NCBI GenBank assembly: GCA_963575745.1 | Contig: CAUYUJ010014175.1 | Span: forward strand, 169,586-233,585 | Reading direction: 5' to 3' | Source of the DNA: Prorocentrum cordatum | Taxonomy: Eukaryota > Sar > Dinophyceae > Prorocentrales > Prorocentraceae | DNA length: 64,000 nucleotides | Part shown: positions 38,060 to 48,644 of the stretch, one piece after another | Position numbering within the stretch: position 1 is the first letter of the stretch | Layout of the letters: every line of letters starts with the position of its first letter | Notes under the pieces: generated by a model | Told to the model about the DNA's origin: nothing | What the model saw: the letters and a program-made list of their open reading frames with translations, nothing else | The model's database searches: none | Program-made: the position numbers and the translations under genes

Positions 38060-38584
38060 ACGAGCCTGGCCACCAAAACAAGCAAACCGATCGAGACATC
38101 CTCAAAATCTGGCCCACCTGGGGGGTGACAGTGAGCGCCTCGCTCGAGACATCCTCCACATCTGCTCCGAAACGAAGGATGTTGGGCCCAGAAACAAGCA
38201 AACCGCCTGAGACATCCCCACAAAATGGCCGCGAACGAGCCCGTGCAACCACCCCTGGCGGCTCCCCTTTGGGGTGCTGAAATGAGCGCCTCGCTCGAGA
38301 CATCCTCCAAATCTGCTCCGAAAGCGAAGGATGTTGGGCCCAGAAACAGGCAAACCGCCTGAGACATCCCCACAAAATGGCCGCGAACGAGCCCGTGCAA
38401 CCACCCCTGGCGGCTCCCCTTAGGGGTGCTGAAACCAGCGCCCCGCCTGAGACATCCTCACAATCTGCTCTCCAAGCGAAGGGTGTTGGGCCCAGAAACA
38501 GGCAAACCGCCTGGGACATCCCCACAAAATGGCCGCGAACGAGCCCGTGCAACCACCCCTGGCGGCTCCCCTTAGGGGTGCTGA
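38060..38584 (+). repeat. 152-bp tandem repeat, about 3.4 copies
   Basis: GGGGTGCTGA marks successive copy ends at 38271, 38423 and 38575, exactly 152 bp apart. Units contain AGCGAAGGATGTTGGGCCC, GAAACAGGCAAACCGCC, TGAGACATCCCCACAAAATG and CCACCCCTGGCGGCTCCCC. The CGCCTGAGACATCC motif is the inverse of the GGATGTCTCAGGCG core of the 14.7-16.4 kb array. Confidence 0.9.
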
Positions 38585-38893
38585 GTATGAGTAAGTCTGT
38601 GTATGAGTAAGTCTGTGTCTGAGTAAGTCTGGGTATGAGTAGGTCTGTGTATGAGAAAGTCTGTGTATGTGCACGTCTGGGTATGAGTAAGTCTGAGTAT
38701 GACTAATACTGTGTATGAGTAAGTCTGGGTATGAGTGAGTCTGTGTATGAGTACGTCTGTGTGTGAGTAAGTCTGTGTATGAGTAAGTCTGTGTATGAAA
38801 ATGTATGCGCGTGAGTAAGTCTGAGTATGAGTAGGTCTGAGTATGAGTAAGTCTGAGTATGAGTAAGTCTGTGCATGAGCAAGTCTGAGTATG
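38585..38893 (+). repeat. 16-bp tandem repeat, about 19 copies
   Basis: Unit TATGAGTAAGTCTGTG with point variants, directly abutting the 152-bp array. The unit contains GTAAGT, so any transcript would be full of splice-donor-like sites. Confidence 0.9.
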
Positions 38894-39340
38894 CCCGACA
38901 GGAGGGGCCGAGAAAAGAGGAGGAGGAGGAAAGAGGAGTAGGAAGCGCCCAAGTAATAACAAGAACCCCATCTTAGGATATGGGGAATAACCACGAAACA
39001 CGGGCGGGCCCCAGAAGTAGACGCCCCTCTCTGGCAAGGAGAAGGTGGCCGCCGTCGCCTTCTCCCCGCTCGCTTGCGCCGCGTCGAGCGCCAAGCTCCA
39101 GTGCGACGCGCCCCCCGCCGCCAACCTCGGAGAGACGCAATGGCAGACGGCTCCGCTGCCGAATCAAAGCGGCGAGCGCATCGTAGAGTCTCTAGAAACA
39201 CTTCCCCATTCGCCTCCCCCTGCCTCCTCGATCGCCCTTGTCGTCGGCGTCTGCGTCGTCCTAGCAGGCGTTGTCGCCGCATTCGTCGTCCTGGGGGGTC
39301 GTGGAAAACGCTTTTGCCTGCCGCGCGTCCTGCTACAGAA

Positions 39341-39955
39341 GTAGTAGTTCGCGGTCTGGAACAGACGCGCGCGCGGTTCCACCTTCGACTGCGACACTTG
39401 CGCGTTGCTCCGGCCGATCGCCGCCCTGTCCTCTGGTTCCACCTTCTCGCGCCTCCCCTTGCGCTCCGCGGCGGTCAAGAGGGGCTGCTGCGGGCCGTGC
39501 CCAGCGACGATTCCAGCCACCAGGTGCTTGGCTGACCGCGCGCCTGTGCCAGTGGCGTTCCTCTTCGCCGCGCTCAAAGCTGACAGATGCGAAGCTTGCA
39601 TTTGCCGAGCGCGGCCCGCGGAACAATTGTGCAGTCCCAGAGCGAGGGCGTTCAGCTGGAGCCACCGGTCGTCGCTGCGCGACACCTCCCACAGCGAGGA
39701 CAAGCGGCGCAACGCGTCCTGCTTCCACGCGGTCAACTTCTCGAGCTTGGGAGAGTGTCGAAGTTTAGCCCGCCCACCTCGATTCTGAACGTCCGCGCCC
39801 AGAACTTCAATCAAGCCGACCAGCCGCACGTCGCGCTCGTTCATGAAACTGCTGGTCCTCGCTGGCAGTCCGACGCATCTGACGCCCCCCACTCGACGTG
39901 TCTCCGCGCATGAGAGGAAGGATGCCACCGCGCACTCGTTGCACCATACCACCAT
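39341..39955 (-). CDS. Hypothetical protein patch
   Basis: About 205 residues of consistent protein-like sequence. N-terminal part VVWCNECAVASFLSCAETR and SFMNERDVRLVGLIEVLG; middle LEKLTAWKQDALRRLSSLWE, DDRWLQLNALALGLHNC; end RQMQASHLSALSAAKRNA, KHLVAGIVAGHGPQQPLL and EPEDRAAIGRSNAQVSQS. The first ATG is 39955 and another is at 39844. Below 39341 the frame turns low complexity and is probably intron. It is helical and mixed charge, with no recognised domain. The next patch upstream (39987-40915) is only about 30 bp away on the same strand, so the two could be neighbouring exons or one frame-shifted reading. Confidence 0.45.
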
Positions 39956-39986
39956 TCAACTTTACCCCACTACACCGACAACACTG

Positions 39987-40915
39987 TCAGCCCCCCCCCC
40001 CCCAACAAAAAAAACACCTGCTGTCTCCCACCGACTGCCCGCCCGATGTCCTCGCGATGTGGTTGCCTCGTCCGCCACCAGGCTTGTCAGACTGAGCTAG
40101 CTCGTTGTAATCCACCGCCCCCCCCCCGTGCAGGACGGTAACGCAACCGGCGCGTTTGGGCTCAATTGCGATCGGAGCAGGCTCTTCGCCGAGGGCGAGC
40201 GGCCATGTGGTGAGTTCATGGAGAATGGTCTTCGCGTGATCCACCTGTGCAGTCATCAAGTCTGCGTCCGCGACCTTCAGCACGCACCCCCTGTCAATGA
40301 CAGACCACTGCCAGAACGACGCAGCCTGCATCGTCATGAGCCATTCGTGATCGCCGGCAACTGCGTCGGCGGCCATCGCCCCCATGACATCATCGTCGGC
40401 GCCGTCGTCGCCCATGTCGCCGCGAGCACGCTTGCGGGAGGCGCGGGCGGACTCTCGGAAGTGCTCTTCGTTCAGCCCGAGTCCAACGCATATCGCAACA
40501 GCTCGATTGAAGTACCTGAAGTCACCGCGATCCTTGGAGTTTCCCCCGCGTGGATGTCGCGCCAAGAAGTCCACCAGCCCCCCAAAACCAATCCGCACAC
40601 GTACAGGCGCATCGCCGATCATGAAGGGGCATCGTACCAGACGAACTGCAGACGCACTGGCGGGGCACCTGCGAATTCCAGCTGCGTCGTCTCGAAGTCC
40701 ATCTGGATGTCTGACACCCGCGCCTGCTGGTCGGCCGGGGCCTCCGCGCGCGGGTGCTTCGCGAAGTAGTCAGCGCAGCCTCCGCGAAGCTGTGGCACGG
40801 GGGTGGTCGCGCCGCGCTCGCCCAGCGCGTGGCAGGCGCATGCGCGAGGATCCCCATCCCCCAGGAGCACCAGAATATCGTTGTCGTCTGGGCGAGGCGC
40901 GATGGCGGGATGGGC
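39987..40915 (-). CDS. Hypothetical protein, two frames joined at an ATGA overlap
   Basis: The upstream frame (about 40915 to 40622) reads DDNDILVLLGDGDPRACA, GGCADYFAKHPRAEAPADQ and DIQMDFETTQLEFAGAP, ending VRLQFVWYDAPS and TGA. The downstream frame begins at ATG 40622, whose A-T-G-A shares its last three bases with that TGA. It reads MIGDAPVRVRIGFGGLVDF, DRGDFRYFNRAVAICVGLGL, an acidic DMGDDGADDDV, DHEWLMTMQAASFWQWSV, LMTAQVDHAKTILHEL and AIEPKRAGCVTVLHGGG. Both halves look like one protein, so the overlap is probably a one-base indel; stop-start coupling is an alternative. No family is recognised. The GT tract at 40960-41233 bounds it upstream. Confidence 0.5.
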
Positions 40916-40954
40916 CCGCGGCCAGAAGGGCCCGCCGCGGGGGAAAAAAAAAAG

Positions 40955-41343
<389 letters not shown>

Positions 41344-41879
41344 GGGGGGGGGCGGGCGTGAAAGGGAGGAGACCTTGCGTCGGCCGCTCTCCCACCCCTC
41401 CCTGCTCGCCTGTGCCGCCTCGGCCCTCGCTTCCTGTCGCCGCGCGCGCGCTCGGGGCCAGCGCGCGAGAGAATGGCGGTGGGGGGTTGAAAAATCAGAA
41501 ACTGATTCCGAAAAAGTGAAGGGGGCGAGAAGCCCCAGACGTGCAGGGGGGCGGCAGCAGGACGCGCGAAAAGCGCAGGACATGCGAGAAGCCCGGGAGT
41601 GGCGCGAAGCCCTCATGGGGCCAGGGCGCCAGGGGCGACAGCGACCGAACGACGGACGGGGGGATTGGAGGCGCGAAGTGGGCGGCTGGGGAGACGAGCG
41701 GAGACGCGGATAGAAGAAGGAGGGCGCGAGAGGGACGCTCTCTGTGGCGCGGCCGCTGGCGGCCGCGAAGTCGCGCCTCGAGAGGCGGCGGGCCTCTTTC
41801 GTCGAGGCGCTCTGTGGGCCCCGAAAGCATCTTTAAACGTGCGGAGCCAGAACTCCCAGCAGACAGAGGCCCAGGACTT

Positions 41880-42257
41880 CTAAGTTAGAATCCCCCCCCT
41901 GGCCCCCAGCGCCCCCCTGGCGCGCCCGCCCCCCGCCCTCTCGTCAGACGCCCCTCGCCGTTCCCGACCATGCCTGCTGGAAGGTCTGGCTCCGCGACGA
42001 GCGAGCCAGGCCCGTTGCCCAGCGAGCTGGGCGTTCTCGCCGTCGTCGGCGGCGCGGAGGCTTCGCGGCCTGCTGGGCGCGTCGCTGGCGCGCGGGCCCT
42101 CGACGCCCTCGCCGCCCTTCTTGCCGTCGTTATTCCCGCCCTTCGGGCCCGCCCAGTTGTCGTGCCGATCCCGGCGGGCCTGTCTCCCCTGGCTCGGCCT
42201 GTAGTTCGAGTCGTCGCGGCGAGGTCGCAGCCCGCGGGCGGGCGCGCGCCCCTCCAC
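41880..42257 (-). CDS. Arg/Gly/Asn-rich patch, candidate exon
   Basis: A minus-strand frame ending at TAG 41880 and open beyond 42257. It reads GLRPRRDDSNYRPSQGRQA, RRDRHDNWAGPKGGNNDGKK, ASDAPSRPRSLRAADDGEN and RHGRERRGASDERAGGGR. The composition (Arg, Gly, Asn, Asp, few hydrophobics) resembles a disordered nucleic-acid-binding tail and is not explained by a DNA repeat. No domain. It stops 140 bp downstream (in gene direction) of the ankyrin patch, so it could be the C-terminal exon of that gene. Confidence 0.35.
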   Translation of the reverse strand: MEGRAPARGLRPRRDDSNYRPSQGRQARRDRHDNWAGPKGGNNDGKKGGEGVEGPRASDAPSRPRSLRAADDGENAQLAGQRAWLARRGARPSSRHGRERRGASDERAGGGRARGALGARGGILT

Positions 42258-42399
42258 CGGCCTATCGCGCCGCCCCCCTTTCCCCGCTCATGCAATGCAG
42301 GCTCAGCGCCGCCCCCCGCCCCTCTACCCGGAAACTGTTGTTGTTTCCCCTTCCATGAGAAAGCCTCGTGCCCCACAGGCCCCCCCGAGTCCACCCCTG

Positions 42400-42807
42400 T
42401 CACCCTTGTTCGCTCCTCCAGGGCCTCCCTTTGCCAGTGACGCCGGCCCCCTTGCGGCCGCCGCCCTCGCGGGTGAGGTCCCTGCGCGCCTTGTTGGCCC
42501 AGGCGGCGCCCAGCGGCGTGGCCCCGCCCCCGTTCGGCAGGTTCGGGCCCGCCCCGAGCTCGAGGAGGGCCCCAACCTGGCTTATCGCCGCTGTGCTGGC
42601 GGCCATGAACAGCGGGGAAGCGCCGCGATCCCCCCCGATGTTGACGTCGGCTCCCTCTTCCAGTGAGGCGCGGACCGTGGTGCACTTCTCAACCTCCCCC
42701 GGCTTGTTCTGCGCGACGATGCGGATGGGCGCCCAGCCGTGAACGCCCTTCTCGTCCAGCATCTGCGGCACTATGTGCACAAAGAGCTGATCCATCACGT
42801 CTGGCAT
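42400..42807 (-). CDS. Ankyrin-repeat protein, partial
   Basis: ATG 42807 gives MPDVMDQLFVHIVPQML and DEKGVHGWAPIRIVAQN, then two ankyrin-like units: RASLEEGADVNIGGDRGASPL with LFMAASTAAISQVGALLEL, and GAGPNLPNGGGATPLGAAW. The signatures L-x-x-GAD-x-N and G-x-TPL-x-x-A are the ankyrin consensus, a protein-protein interaction fold. After this the frame runs into GGGRKGAGVTG-type low complexity and stops, suggesting a donor site near 42450 or the end of the gene. CATGTTAGTAG just upstream of the start could be a splice acceptor, so the patch may be an internal exon rather than a start. Ankyrin proteins are abundant in dinoflagellates, which fits but is not specific. Confidence 0.6.
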   Translation of the reverse strand: MPDVMDQLFVHIVPQMLDEKGVHGWAPIRIVAQNKPGEVEKCTTVRASLEEGADVNIGGDRGASPLFMAASTAAISQVGALLELGAGPNLPNGGGATPLGAAWANKARRDLTREGGGRKGAGVTGKGRPWRSEQG

Positions 42808-42989
42808 ACCAGGCCTACTAACATGTTTTATGGGTGTAAACAATAATTGGTCAGCACGGTTACGTTGGAGATGCTTTGTTGTTTGTGCTTCTGCTCACTT
42901 TCTTGTTATGTGCGTGGCTTGCGCTGTTGCGCGTTGCTACCGCGCGCAACTTCGCGCCGCTTCGTAGCAGCGCCCCAGCGAGAGGTCGG

Positions 42990-43934
42990 CGCCCGCTGTG
43001 GCGACGGTGTCGTTGGGCCTCACGCGCGCGCGGTTGGAGAACGCAAACAGTTCCTGGCGGCTCGTTCCCGGGCTGGTCGCTCTGGTCCGCGCGCGCGGCC
43101 TCCCCCTCCCCCTCCTCCTCCTCCTCCTCCTCCTCCTCCTCCCCCTCCTTGCTCGCGGCGGTCCTCCTCAGGAAAGCAGGCGGCGGTCCTGGCGGCGGCC
43201 AGGGCCCGTCTCGCCCGTCCGCGGAGCTGCTGGCAGGCGCGCTTGGGGGCGTCTGCGGAGCCTCGATGGTCGCCGCTTCCTGGCCCTCCTCCTTCGGGGG
43301 CGGCGGCGTCGCAGGCGCGCGAACCTCGGGGGCTGCCGCCGTCGGGGGTGGAGCTGCAGGCGCCGCACCTGCAGGGGCTGCTGGGGCTGCCGCGGCTGCC
43401 TCTGCAGTCTTCGCCGCCGCTCCAGCTGCAGGGGCTGATGTGGCTGCCTCTGCAGGCTGCGTCGCCGCGCCCCCCCCCCCCCGTCTCCTCGTCGAGGTCG
43501 GGCGCAACCTGGCGCGCGGCGGCCTGGAGCAGCTTCTGAGCAGTCTCCATCGTCGCCCCCACCTGGCCCAGCTCGCGGCGCTTCCCCCTCAAGGAGTCAG
43601 CGCACCCGCCAAGCGCTTTCTCGGCGCGGCGCTTCAAGGTCTTGAAGAGCTCGCCCTGCTGGCCCAGGGCCTCCTCGAGCGCGCGCGCGTCGTCCTCGGC
43701 GTCGCTGCGCTGCCGGTCTGCGGCGGAGGCGCCAGATGCCGCGTCGGGCATCTAGCCTGTCGCCGCAAGCGCGGGCCTCGTAGCTGGCGGCGCGCTCTTC
43801 GGCCTCGCCCCAACAGGGGCGGACTTCGAGGCGGCGTTGGTGCCCGGGCGGGGCGCCGACCCTGCAGCGCGGCCCTCGCTGGAGCGGTGCCCCGAGGCCT
43901 TCCGCGGCGGCGCCCGCGGGGAAGGCTGCTCCAT
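42990..43934 (-). CDS. Coiled-coil and Ala/Pro-rich protein with an in-frame stop and one frameshift
   Basis: From about 43934 the frame reads Pro/Ala/Arg-rich sequence ending PATRPALAATG, then TAG (43754-43752), immediately followed in the same frame by ATG 43751 and MPDAASGASAADRQRSDAED, ALEEALGQQGELFKTLKRR, GKRRELGQVGATMETAQ and KLLQAAARQVAPDLDEET. This is a coiled-coil segment. At the C/G run 43469-43478 the sensible frame changes, continuing AATQPAEAATSAPAAG, PPPKEEGQEAATIEAP and a Glu run coded by a CTC microsatellite. The G-run shift looks like a homopolymer indel. If the TAG is genuine, translation starts at 43751; the upstream part would then be a separate exon or 5' region. Family unknown. 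Confidence 0.45.
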
Positions 43935-44029
43935 CGCGCGCGGCCGCGGCGCATTGCTGCCCGCCCGCGGCGCCGCCTTAGGCGGAGGCGTGGGCGGCCG
44001 CGCCTTAGCTGCCGGTGCCGGCGCCGCCT

Positions 44030-44230
44030 GCGGGGCGCGGGCGCGGCCCGCAAGTTTGCCTGAGTGGAGGCTTCTCGCCCGTGATGGTCGGAAGCATGTC
44101 GCTCGTCACCCTGTCCATCTCTCGGGAACCAGGGCCCCGCAGGAGCCTTCGGTCAGGGCCCCCCCCCCCGCCCGCGGTAAACTCCAGGGGCTGCGTCCGC
44201 GCCCAAACTGATTGATAACTGCCCCCCTGG
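44030..44230 (-). CDS. Short candidate exon
   Basis: Minus-strand residues YQSVWARTQPLEFTAGG and SREMDRVTSDMLPTITGEKPP (about 44217-44060) look protein-like between an Arg/Pro-rich stretch and the Ala/Pro segment at 43752-44050. Frames on either side differ, so it is either an exon or another indel-separated piece of the gene at 42990-43934. Too short to assign. Confidence 0.25.
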
Positions 44231-44654
44231 CGCCCCCCTCCTCGCTCTCGGGGCGCCCGCGCGCGCGGCGCGTCGGCATGGGGGCGCCCGCCATGCCCGC
44301 GCGCTTCTCGCGCTCGCGGCGGCGCCGCTCGCGAGAGCGGTCGGGGGCAGCGGGCGCGGCGGCGGCGGCGTTTCCGACCAGCCTTCTCGACGCGCCCGGC
44401 GCGAGGAAAGCCGTGATGCGATTTGCAGGAAAGACATCGCAATGCAAGGAAACCTCGGGGGGGGGGAGGGGGGGGGGGGGGGGGCGAGCTATGTGCGCTC
44501 GCGTCATATCTGACGTCCCACCCCCCCTCCCACCCCTCACCGTGGCGCTGATTTTCTCTATCCGCGGACGCGTGTCGTAGCGGACCTGTGGCTCCGCGCG
44601 CGCGTGCGTAGTGGGTGGCGGTGCGCGTGCGTGCGCGCGTGCGCGTGTCTGTGG

Positions 44655-44923
44655 TTATGGTTGTGGTTGTGGTTGTGGTTGTGGTGGTGGTGGTGGCGGT
44701 GGTGTGTGTGTGTGCGTGTGTGCGCGTGCTGTGGTGTGACGTGGTGTGGCGTCTTGGTGGTTTGGTGGTGGGCCAGGTGCGTGCGTGCGTGATGGCGGTG
44801 GTGGTGGTGGCGGTGGTGGTGGTGTGTGTGCGTGTGCGTGTGCGTGTGCGTGTGCGTATGTGTGTGTATGTGTATTGTATGTGTATGTGTAATGTGTAAT
44901 GTGTATGTGTATGTGTATGTGTC

Positions 44924-44958
<35 letters not shown>

Positions 44959-44971
44959 GTGTGTATGTGTA

Positions 44972-45002
<31 letters not shown>

Positions 45003-45037
45003 GTGTATGTGTATGTATGTGTGTGTGTGCGTGCGTG

Positions 45038-45109
<72 letters not shown>

Positions 45110-45175
45110 TGTGTGTGTGTGTGCGTGTGTATGTGTGTGTGTGCGTGCGTGTGTGTCTGTGCGCGCGCGTGTGAT
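44655..45175 (+). repeat. (GT)n, (GTAT)n and (GTGC)n microsatellites
   Basis: GTGGTG then GTGTAT repeats, with a pure GTGC run at about 45030-45110. 45180-46160 has no strongly supported gene; a patch at 45700-45800 (minus, KRGVFSAEATKGETASPS) may be a small exon. Confidence 0.95.
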
Positions 45176-45872
45176 GTGGTGTGACGCGGTATAGCGTGGT
45201 GGTGGTGGGTGGGGTAGTGGGGCCGTGGTGGCGGTGCGCGTGCGTGCGTGCGTGCGTTGGTTGGTGGAAGTGGCGGTGGGCGGGGCGGGGCGCGGCGCGG
45301 TGGTGGCGGGCGGATGGGCGCGCGAGAAACAGGCCCGCGCTGGGGCGAGAACGCCATCCTGAACGACGGAGGCAAAACGCCGATCCGAAAATGAGACCCA
45401 CGCTGCAGCGGGAGCACGATTCGGAATGAGCGGGCCCGAAAATGAAGCCGACGCCGCAGCAAGAGCAGCATTTTGGAAACAAATGCAGGCGAAAACCCAA
45501 CTCCCGGGAATCCTGCGCGCAAGAAAGCAGGACGCGGGGGGGGTGCGAACGCCCCCAGCACGTTATCAGGGGAAGGAAGAGAATAGCATTCATATTCGGT
45601 ACTTGTGGAGAAGAAAAAACAGGAGGGCGAGGACGGCGACGACGAGGAGGAGGAGGACGAGCAGGAGGAGGAGGTGGACGAAGAGACGATTTCGGAGGGA
45701 GGTGAAGGGGCGAGGAGAGGGGCTGGCAGTCTCGCCCTTCGTGGCCTCCGCGCTGAAGACCCCCCGCTTCGGCGCCGGCGTCGCGGGCGGCGGGCCGGGC
45801 GGCCGCGCGACCGCCCCCCCCCCCCTGGGAGATGGACTTGGGCCCCACCTGAGCCTTCGAGTGATCATCAAA

Positions 45873-45929
45873 GGAACGATCGCTCAATCAGAAGACGAGA
45901 ACGATCGTTCCAAAAACGGTCGTTCTCGC
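45873..45929. other. Nested inverted repeats around AACGATCGTT
   Basis: GGAACGATCG at 45873 pairs with CGATCGTTCC at 45902-45911, and GAGAACGATCG pairs with CGGTCGTTCTC at 45917-45927 (one mismatch). A compact cruciform-capable site of unknown role. Confidence 0.5.
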
Positions 45930-46164
45930 ACTCATATCCCCCCCCCCCCCGGCGGCCTCCGAAGGCGACCGCTTGCGCCTCCCCCGATCAAGGCAACTGC
46001 CCAGGTCGAGGCAACTCGCCTGATCATCGATTCCGAACAGCAGCGCAAGGGCGCGCGGAAAGCCTGCCGCTGCTTCGAAAGCGCGGGGGGGGCTTCGGAG
46101 GGGGGAAGTGTCTAGGAGACGATATTAAGGAATGATTTTCCACGCGCTGGACAACGCGCTCCGC

Positions 46165-46760
46165 TCACGGACGCCGAGGCGCTGCGCAAGTGGAGTTCGG
46201 CGGAGCACCCGCGACGTCATAGGGCGCAGGCGTCGGCGGCCTAGAGGGCAGAGGGCCCCCCAAACTTTTCGCCGACGGCGGGGGCTTTGGTCCGTCGACG
46301 GGGGCGCCCTGCTGCAGCGCGTCAGCGGGATGTTGGGCAGGCCGCCAGCGCTTGTCCGCCTGGCTCCACCGCTGGATGTCCCCCAGTGGGGGCCGCTGCA
46401 GGACGAGGACCTCCTGGTCCTTGGGCCGAGATGGCGCGCGCCTGCTGGAGGCGCTTGCGGATGCGCCCACTGTCGCCGCAGTGGTCGTTGAGGTACGACT
46501 TCGTCGTATTCTCTCGACTCGCGAGGTCGATGGATTCCACGCCGCCCAGGTGCGTCGGGAAACGAACCAACCAGTTCGAGTGCAAGGGGGCGCGCTTCCT
46601 CGCGCGCTTCGTTGCGCGGAGGAACGGGCTCGCGGAGTCGTTGCCGAAGGCGCGAGCGTCGAGCAAGAGCGCGCGGCACTCGTCGCGGTGAAAGGCGTTG
46701 AAGTCCAGCGGCTTCCGCAGCGAAACAAGCGTTTCGCCGCGTCGGGGGACTCCGCCAAGC
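46165..46760 (-). CDS. Hypothetical protein patch with one frameshift
   Basis: From about 46760 the frame reads LGGVPRRGETLVSLRKPLDF, AFHRDECRALLLDARAFGND, SPFLRATKRARKRAPLHSNW, VRFPTHLGGVESIDLAS, RENTTKSYLNDHCGDSGR and RKRLQQARAISAQGP (to about 46415). It then continues in another frame as RPKDQEVLVLQRPPLGDIQ, RWSQADKRWRPAQHPADAL and a Pro-rich tail to the stop at 46165. Frame ends match in place and style, so this is one reading with a one-base indel near 46420. The string LDARAFGND followed by FLR recalls the DAR-x-FGND-ARFIRRSC segment of some SET-domain proteins, but the Ser-Cys-Pro-Asn signature is absent and the resemblance may be chance. Unrecognised otherwise. Confidence 0.45.
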
Positions 46761-47387
46761 CGCGCGTTCCCGAAGCGGTAGCTGCGAGCCTCCGCGGCGG
46801 CGCTGCCGAAGAACTCTGGGGGCCCGAGTCGGCGCCCAGGTAGCTGCTCAGACGCGCCTGAAGGGGCGCGCCTGGCTGCGCGCCGCTGGCTCGCGCGGGG
46901 CGCCCCTAGGCGAGCGCGGCAGAGAAGGCCCCATCGGCGCTGCGAGGGCGGCGGGGGGGGGGGGGCATCAGAAACGGCGCGCGGGGATCAGAAACGGCGC
47001 GCGGGGGAGGGGGGGGACTGTAGAAGCGCACGCGTGCGTTTTGTGGCCGCGGCCTCTGCCGGGACGACTGCGCCCTGCAAAGCGGGCGGCGCTCAAACGA
47101 CGCGCTGAAAATTCCGCGGCAAGATGAGCAGGCGCAAATGTTTCGAGGCTGGCTGTTCTTTCGGGGGGGCATTTGTTTTCCGACGGCCGCCCCCCCCCCC
47201 CTGGCAGCTCCGAAACGCAATCCTGCATTTCAAAGCCACCTATTCGGCGCCCCCCCCCTGCGCCCGCGCGCCCCCCGCCCGCCGCTGAGCGCGGCGACGG
47301 CCGCGACAGCGCCCGGGCGCGCTCCGTCGGCGCAGCGCCCTGGCTTGTCGCCGCGCGGGCGGGGGGGGCCACTGGGGCGCGCCGCGG

Positions 47388-48074
47388 CGCCGGCTGCGCC
47401 TCGGCCCACTGCTGCGCGCGAACGAGCCCCGCGTCGCGGCGCCCGTAGCGGTCGTCGCAGCCACGCTGGTGGCCCTTCCAGATCTGGCGCTTCGTCGCCA
47501 GGACGTCCAGGAAGGCCTGGTGGCGCGAGCGACAGATTTCCGACCCCCCCCCCCGCCCCCCTCCCCCTTCGTGTCCTCCCTGTTCCTCCGTCCTCTCTTC
47601 CTCCTTGTCCTCCTGCGCCTCCAGAAAGGGGGCCCTGGTCGGGGTGCTTGGCCCATCGCCGATCCCCTGGCGTCTCGGCTTGTCGCCGAACCCAGCGGCT
47701 TTCGCAGAGTGCCCCGTGCTGCGCTTGAACAGCGCCGCGCGCGCCGCGGGGGCTCTGCGGAACGACCGGTCGCAGTGCACCAGCGCGTCGCTCCCCGAGC
47801 GCGGGTGGGCGAGGATGGCGTCGATGTTCCTGTTGAAGGAAAGGTTGTTCCTCGTCTCGTCCCCGCGCGCGCCCGCGACCAGGTGAAGATTCGCCTGGCC
47901 TGTCGCCGTGGACGGGTGACTGTAGGGCTGCCTGTTGTGCGTGGCGTTGACGAAGACGGTCGCGTTCGAGAGCGCGCCGTCCGCCCAGCAGCCCTCGCCC
48001 TCCACCTGCTCGCGCTCGGCGAGCACGAAAGCGCCCGCCAGGCTGCTCGCCGCCCCGAAGCAAGTGGCCTCGAC
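47388..48074 (-). CDS. Phosphatase-like (C-X5-R) protein patch
   Basis: A continuous minus-strand reading begins near 48074 with VEATCFGAASSLAGAFVLAE. It continues ADGALSNATVFVNATHNRQ, NLHLVAGARGDETRNNLSF, NRNIDAILAHPRSGSDALV and HCDRSFRRAPAARAALFKR. V-H-C-D-R-S-F-R-R-A-P fits the catalytic loop HC-X5-R followed by A/S-P of dual-specificity/tyrosine phosphatases, after a hydrophobic strand (DALV). The central Gly of the usual HCxxGxxR is Ser, so activity is uncertain. After an acidic low-complexity linker (EAQEDKEEERTEEQ), a second sensible block follows: CRSRHQAFLDVLATKRQIWK and YGRRDAGLVRAQQWAEAQ. The linker may be a retained intron. The true start is unknown; upstream is purine-rich repeat DNA. 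Family assignment rests on one loop. Confidence 0.45.
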
Positions 48075-48289
48075 GCGGGTGGGCGGCTGCTCGCGCCGCC
48101 CCGCAGCCCGCCGCGAAGGGGGGCCCTGGCGCCCGCCGCCGTTGGAACCGAAACGGCTGCGGGCGCCCCCGCCTCCCCCTTCGCGTCGCCCTTCTGCCCG
48201 CCTTTCCGCCTCTCTCCCTCCCCCGCACCCGGGGCGAGGAGAGAGACAGAGAGAGAGGCACGGGGGAGAAGGGGCGCCTGGCGCGACAC

Positions 48290-48458
48290 GGGAGGAGGAG
48301 GAAAAGAAGCAGGAGGAGAAGAGAGAGGAGGAGGAGGCGGAGGAGGAAAAGGAGGAGGAGGCTGAGGAGGACGAGGGGACGGAGGAGGAGGAGGGGAAGG
48401 AGGACAAAAGAAAAGGAACCCCTCCCTCGCCGTCCCCCTCCCTCCGTTTTCCCTCTCG

Positions 48459-48497
<39 letters not shown>

Positions 48498-48553
48498 CGC
48501 TCTCTTTTTGTTGCCCCCTCTCTCTCTCTCTTCTCTTTCTCTTTCTCTCTCTC

Positions 48554-48590
<37 letters not shown>

Positions 48591-48596
48591 TCTCTC

Positions 48597-48644
<48 letters not shown>

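Noticed and set aside
37512-38584. CRISPR array
   Set aside because: The 54- and 152-bp units are contiguous tandem repeats without unique spacers, and the genome is eukaryotic.
44005-45887. His/Thr-rich frames of 400-500 residues
   Set aside because: GT/GTGC microsatellite read on the reverse strand; only small patches near 44.1 kb look like protein.
46560-46700. SET-domain assignment from LDARAFGND
   Set aside because: Only a short string matches; the Ser-Cys-x-Pro-Asn and catalytic Tyr motifs are not visible in any frame.
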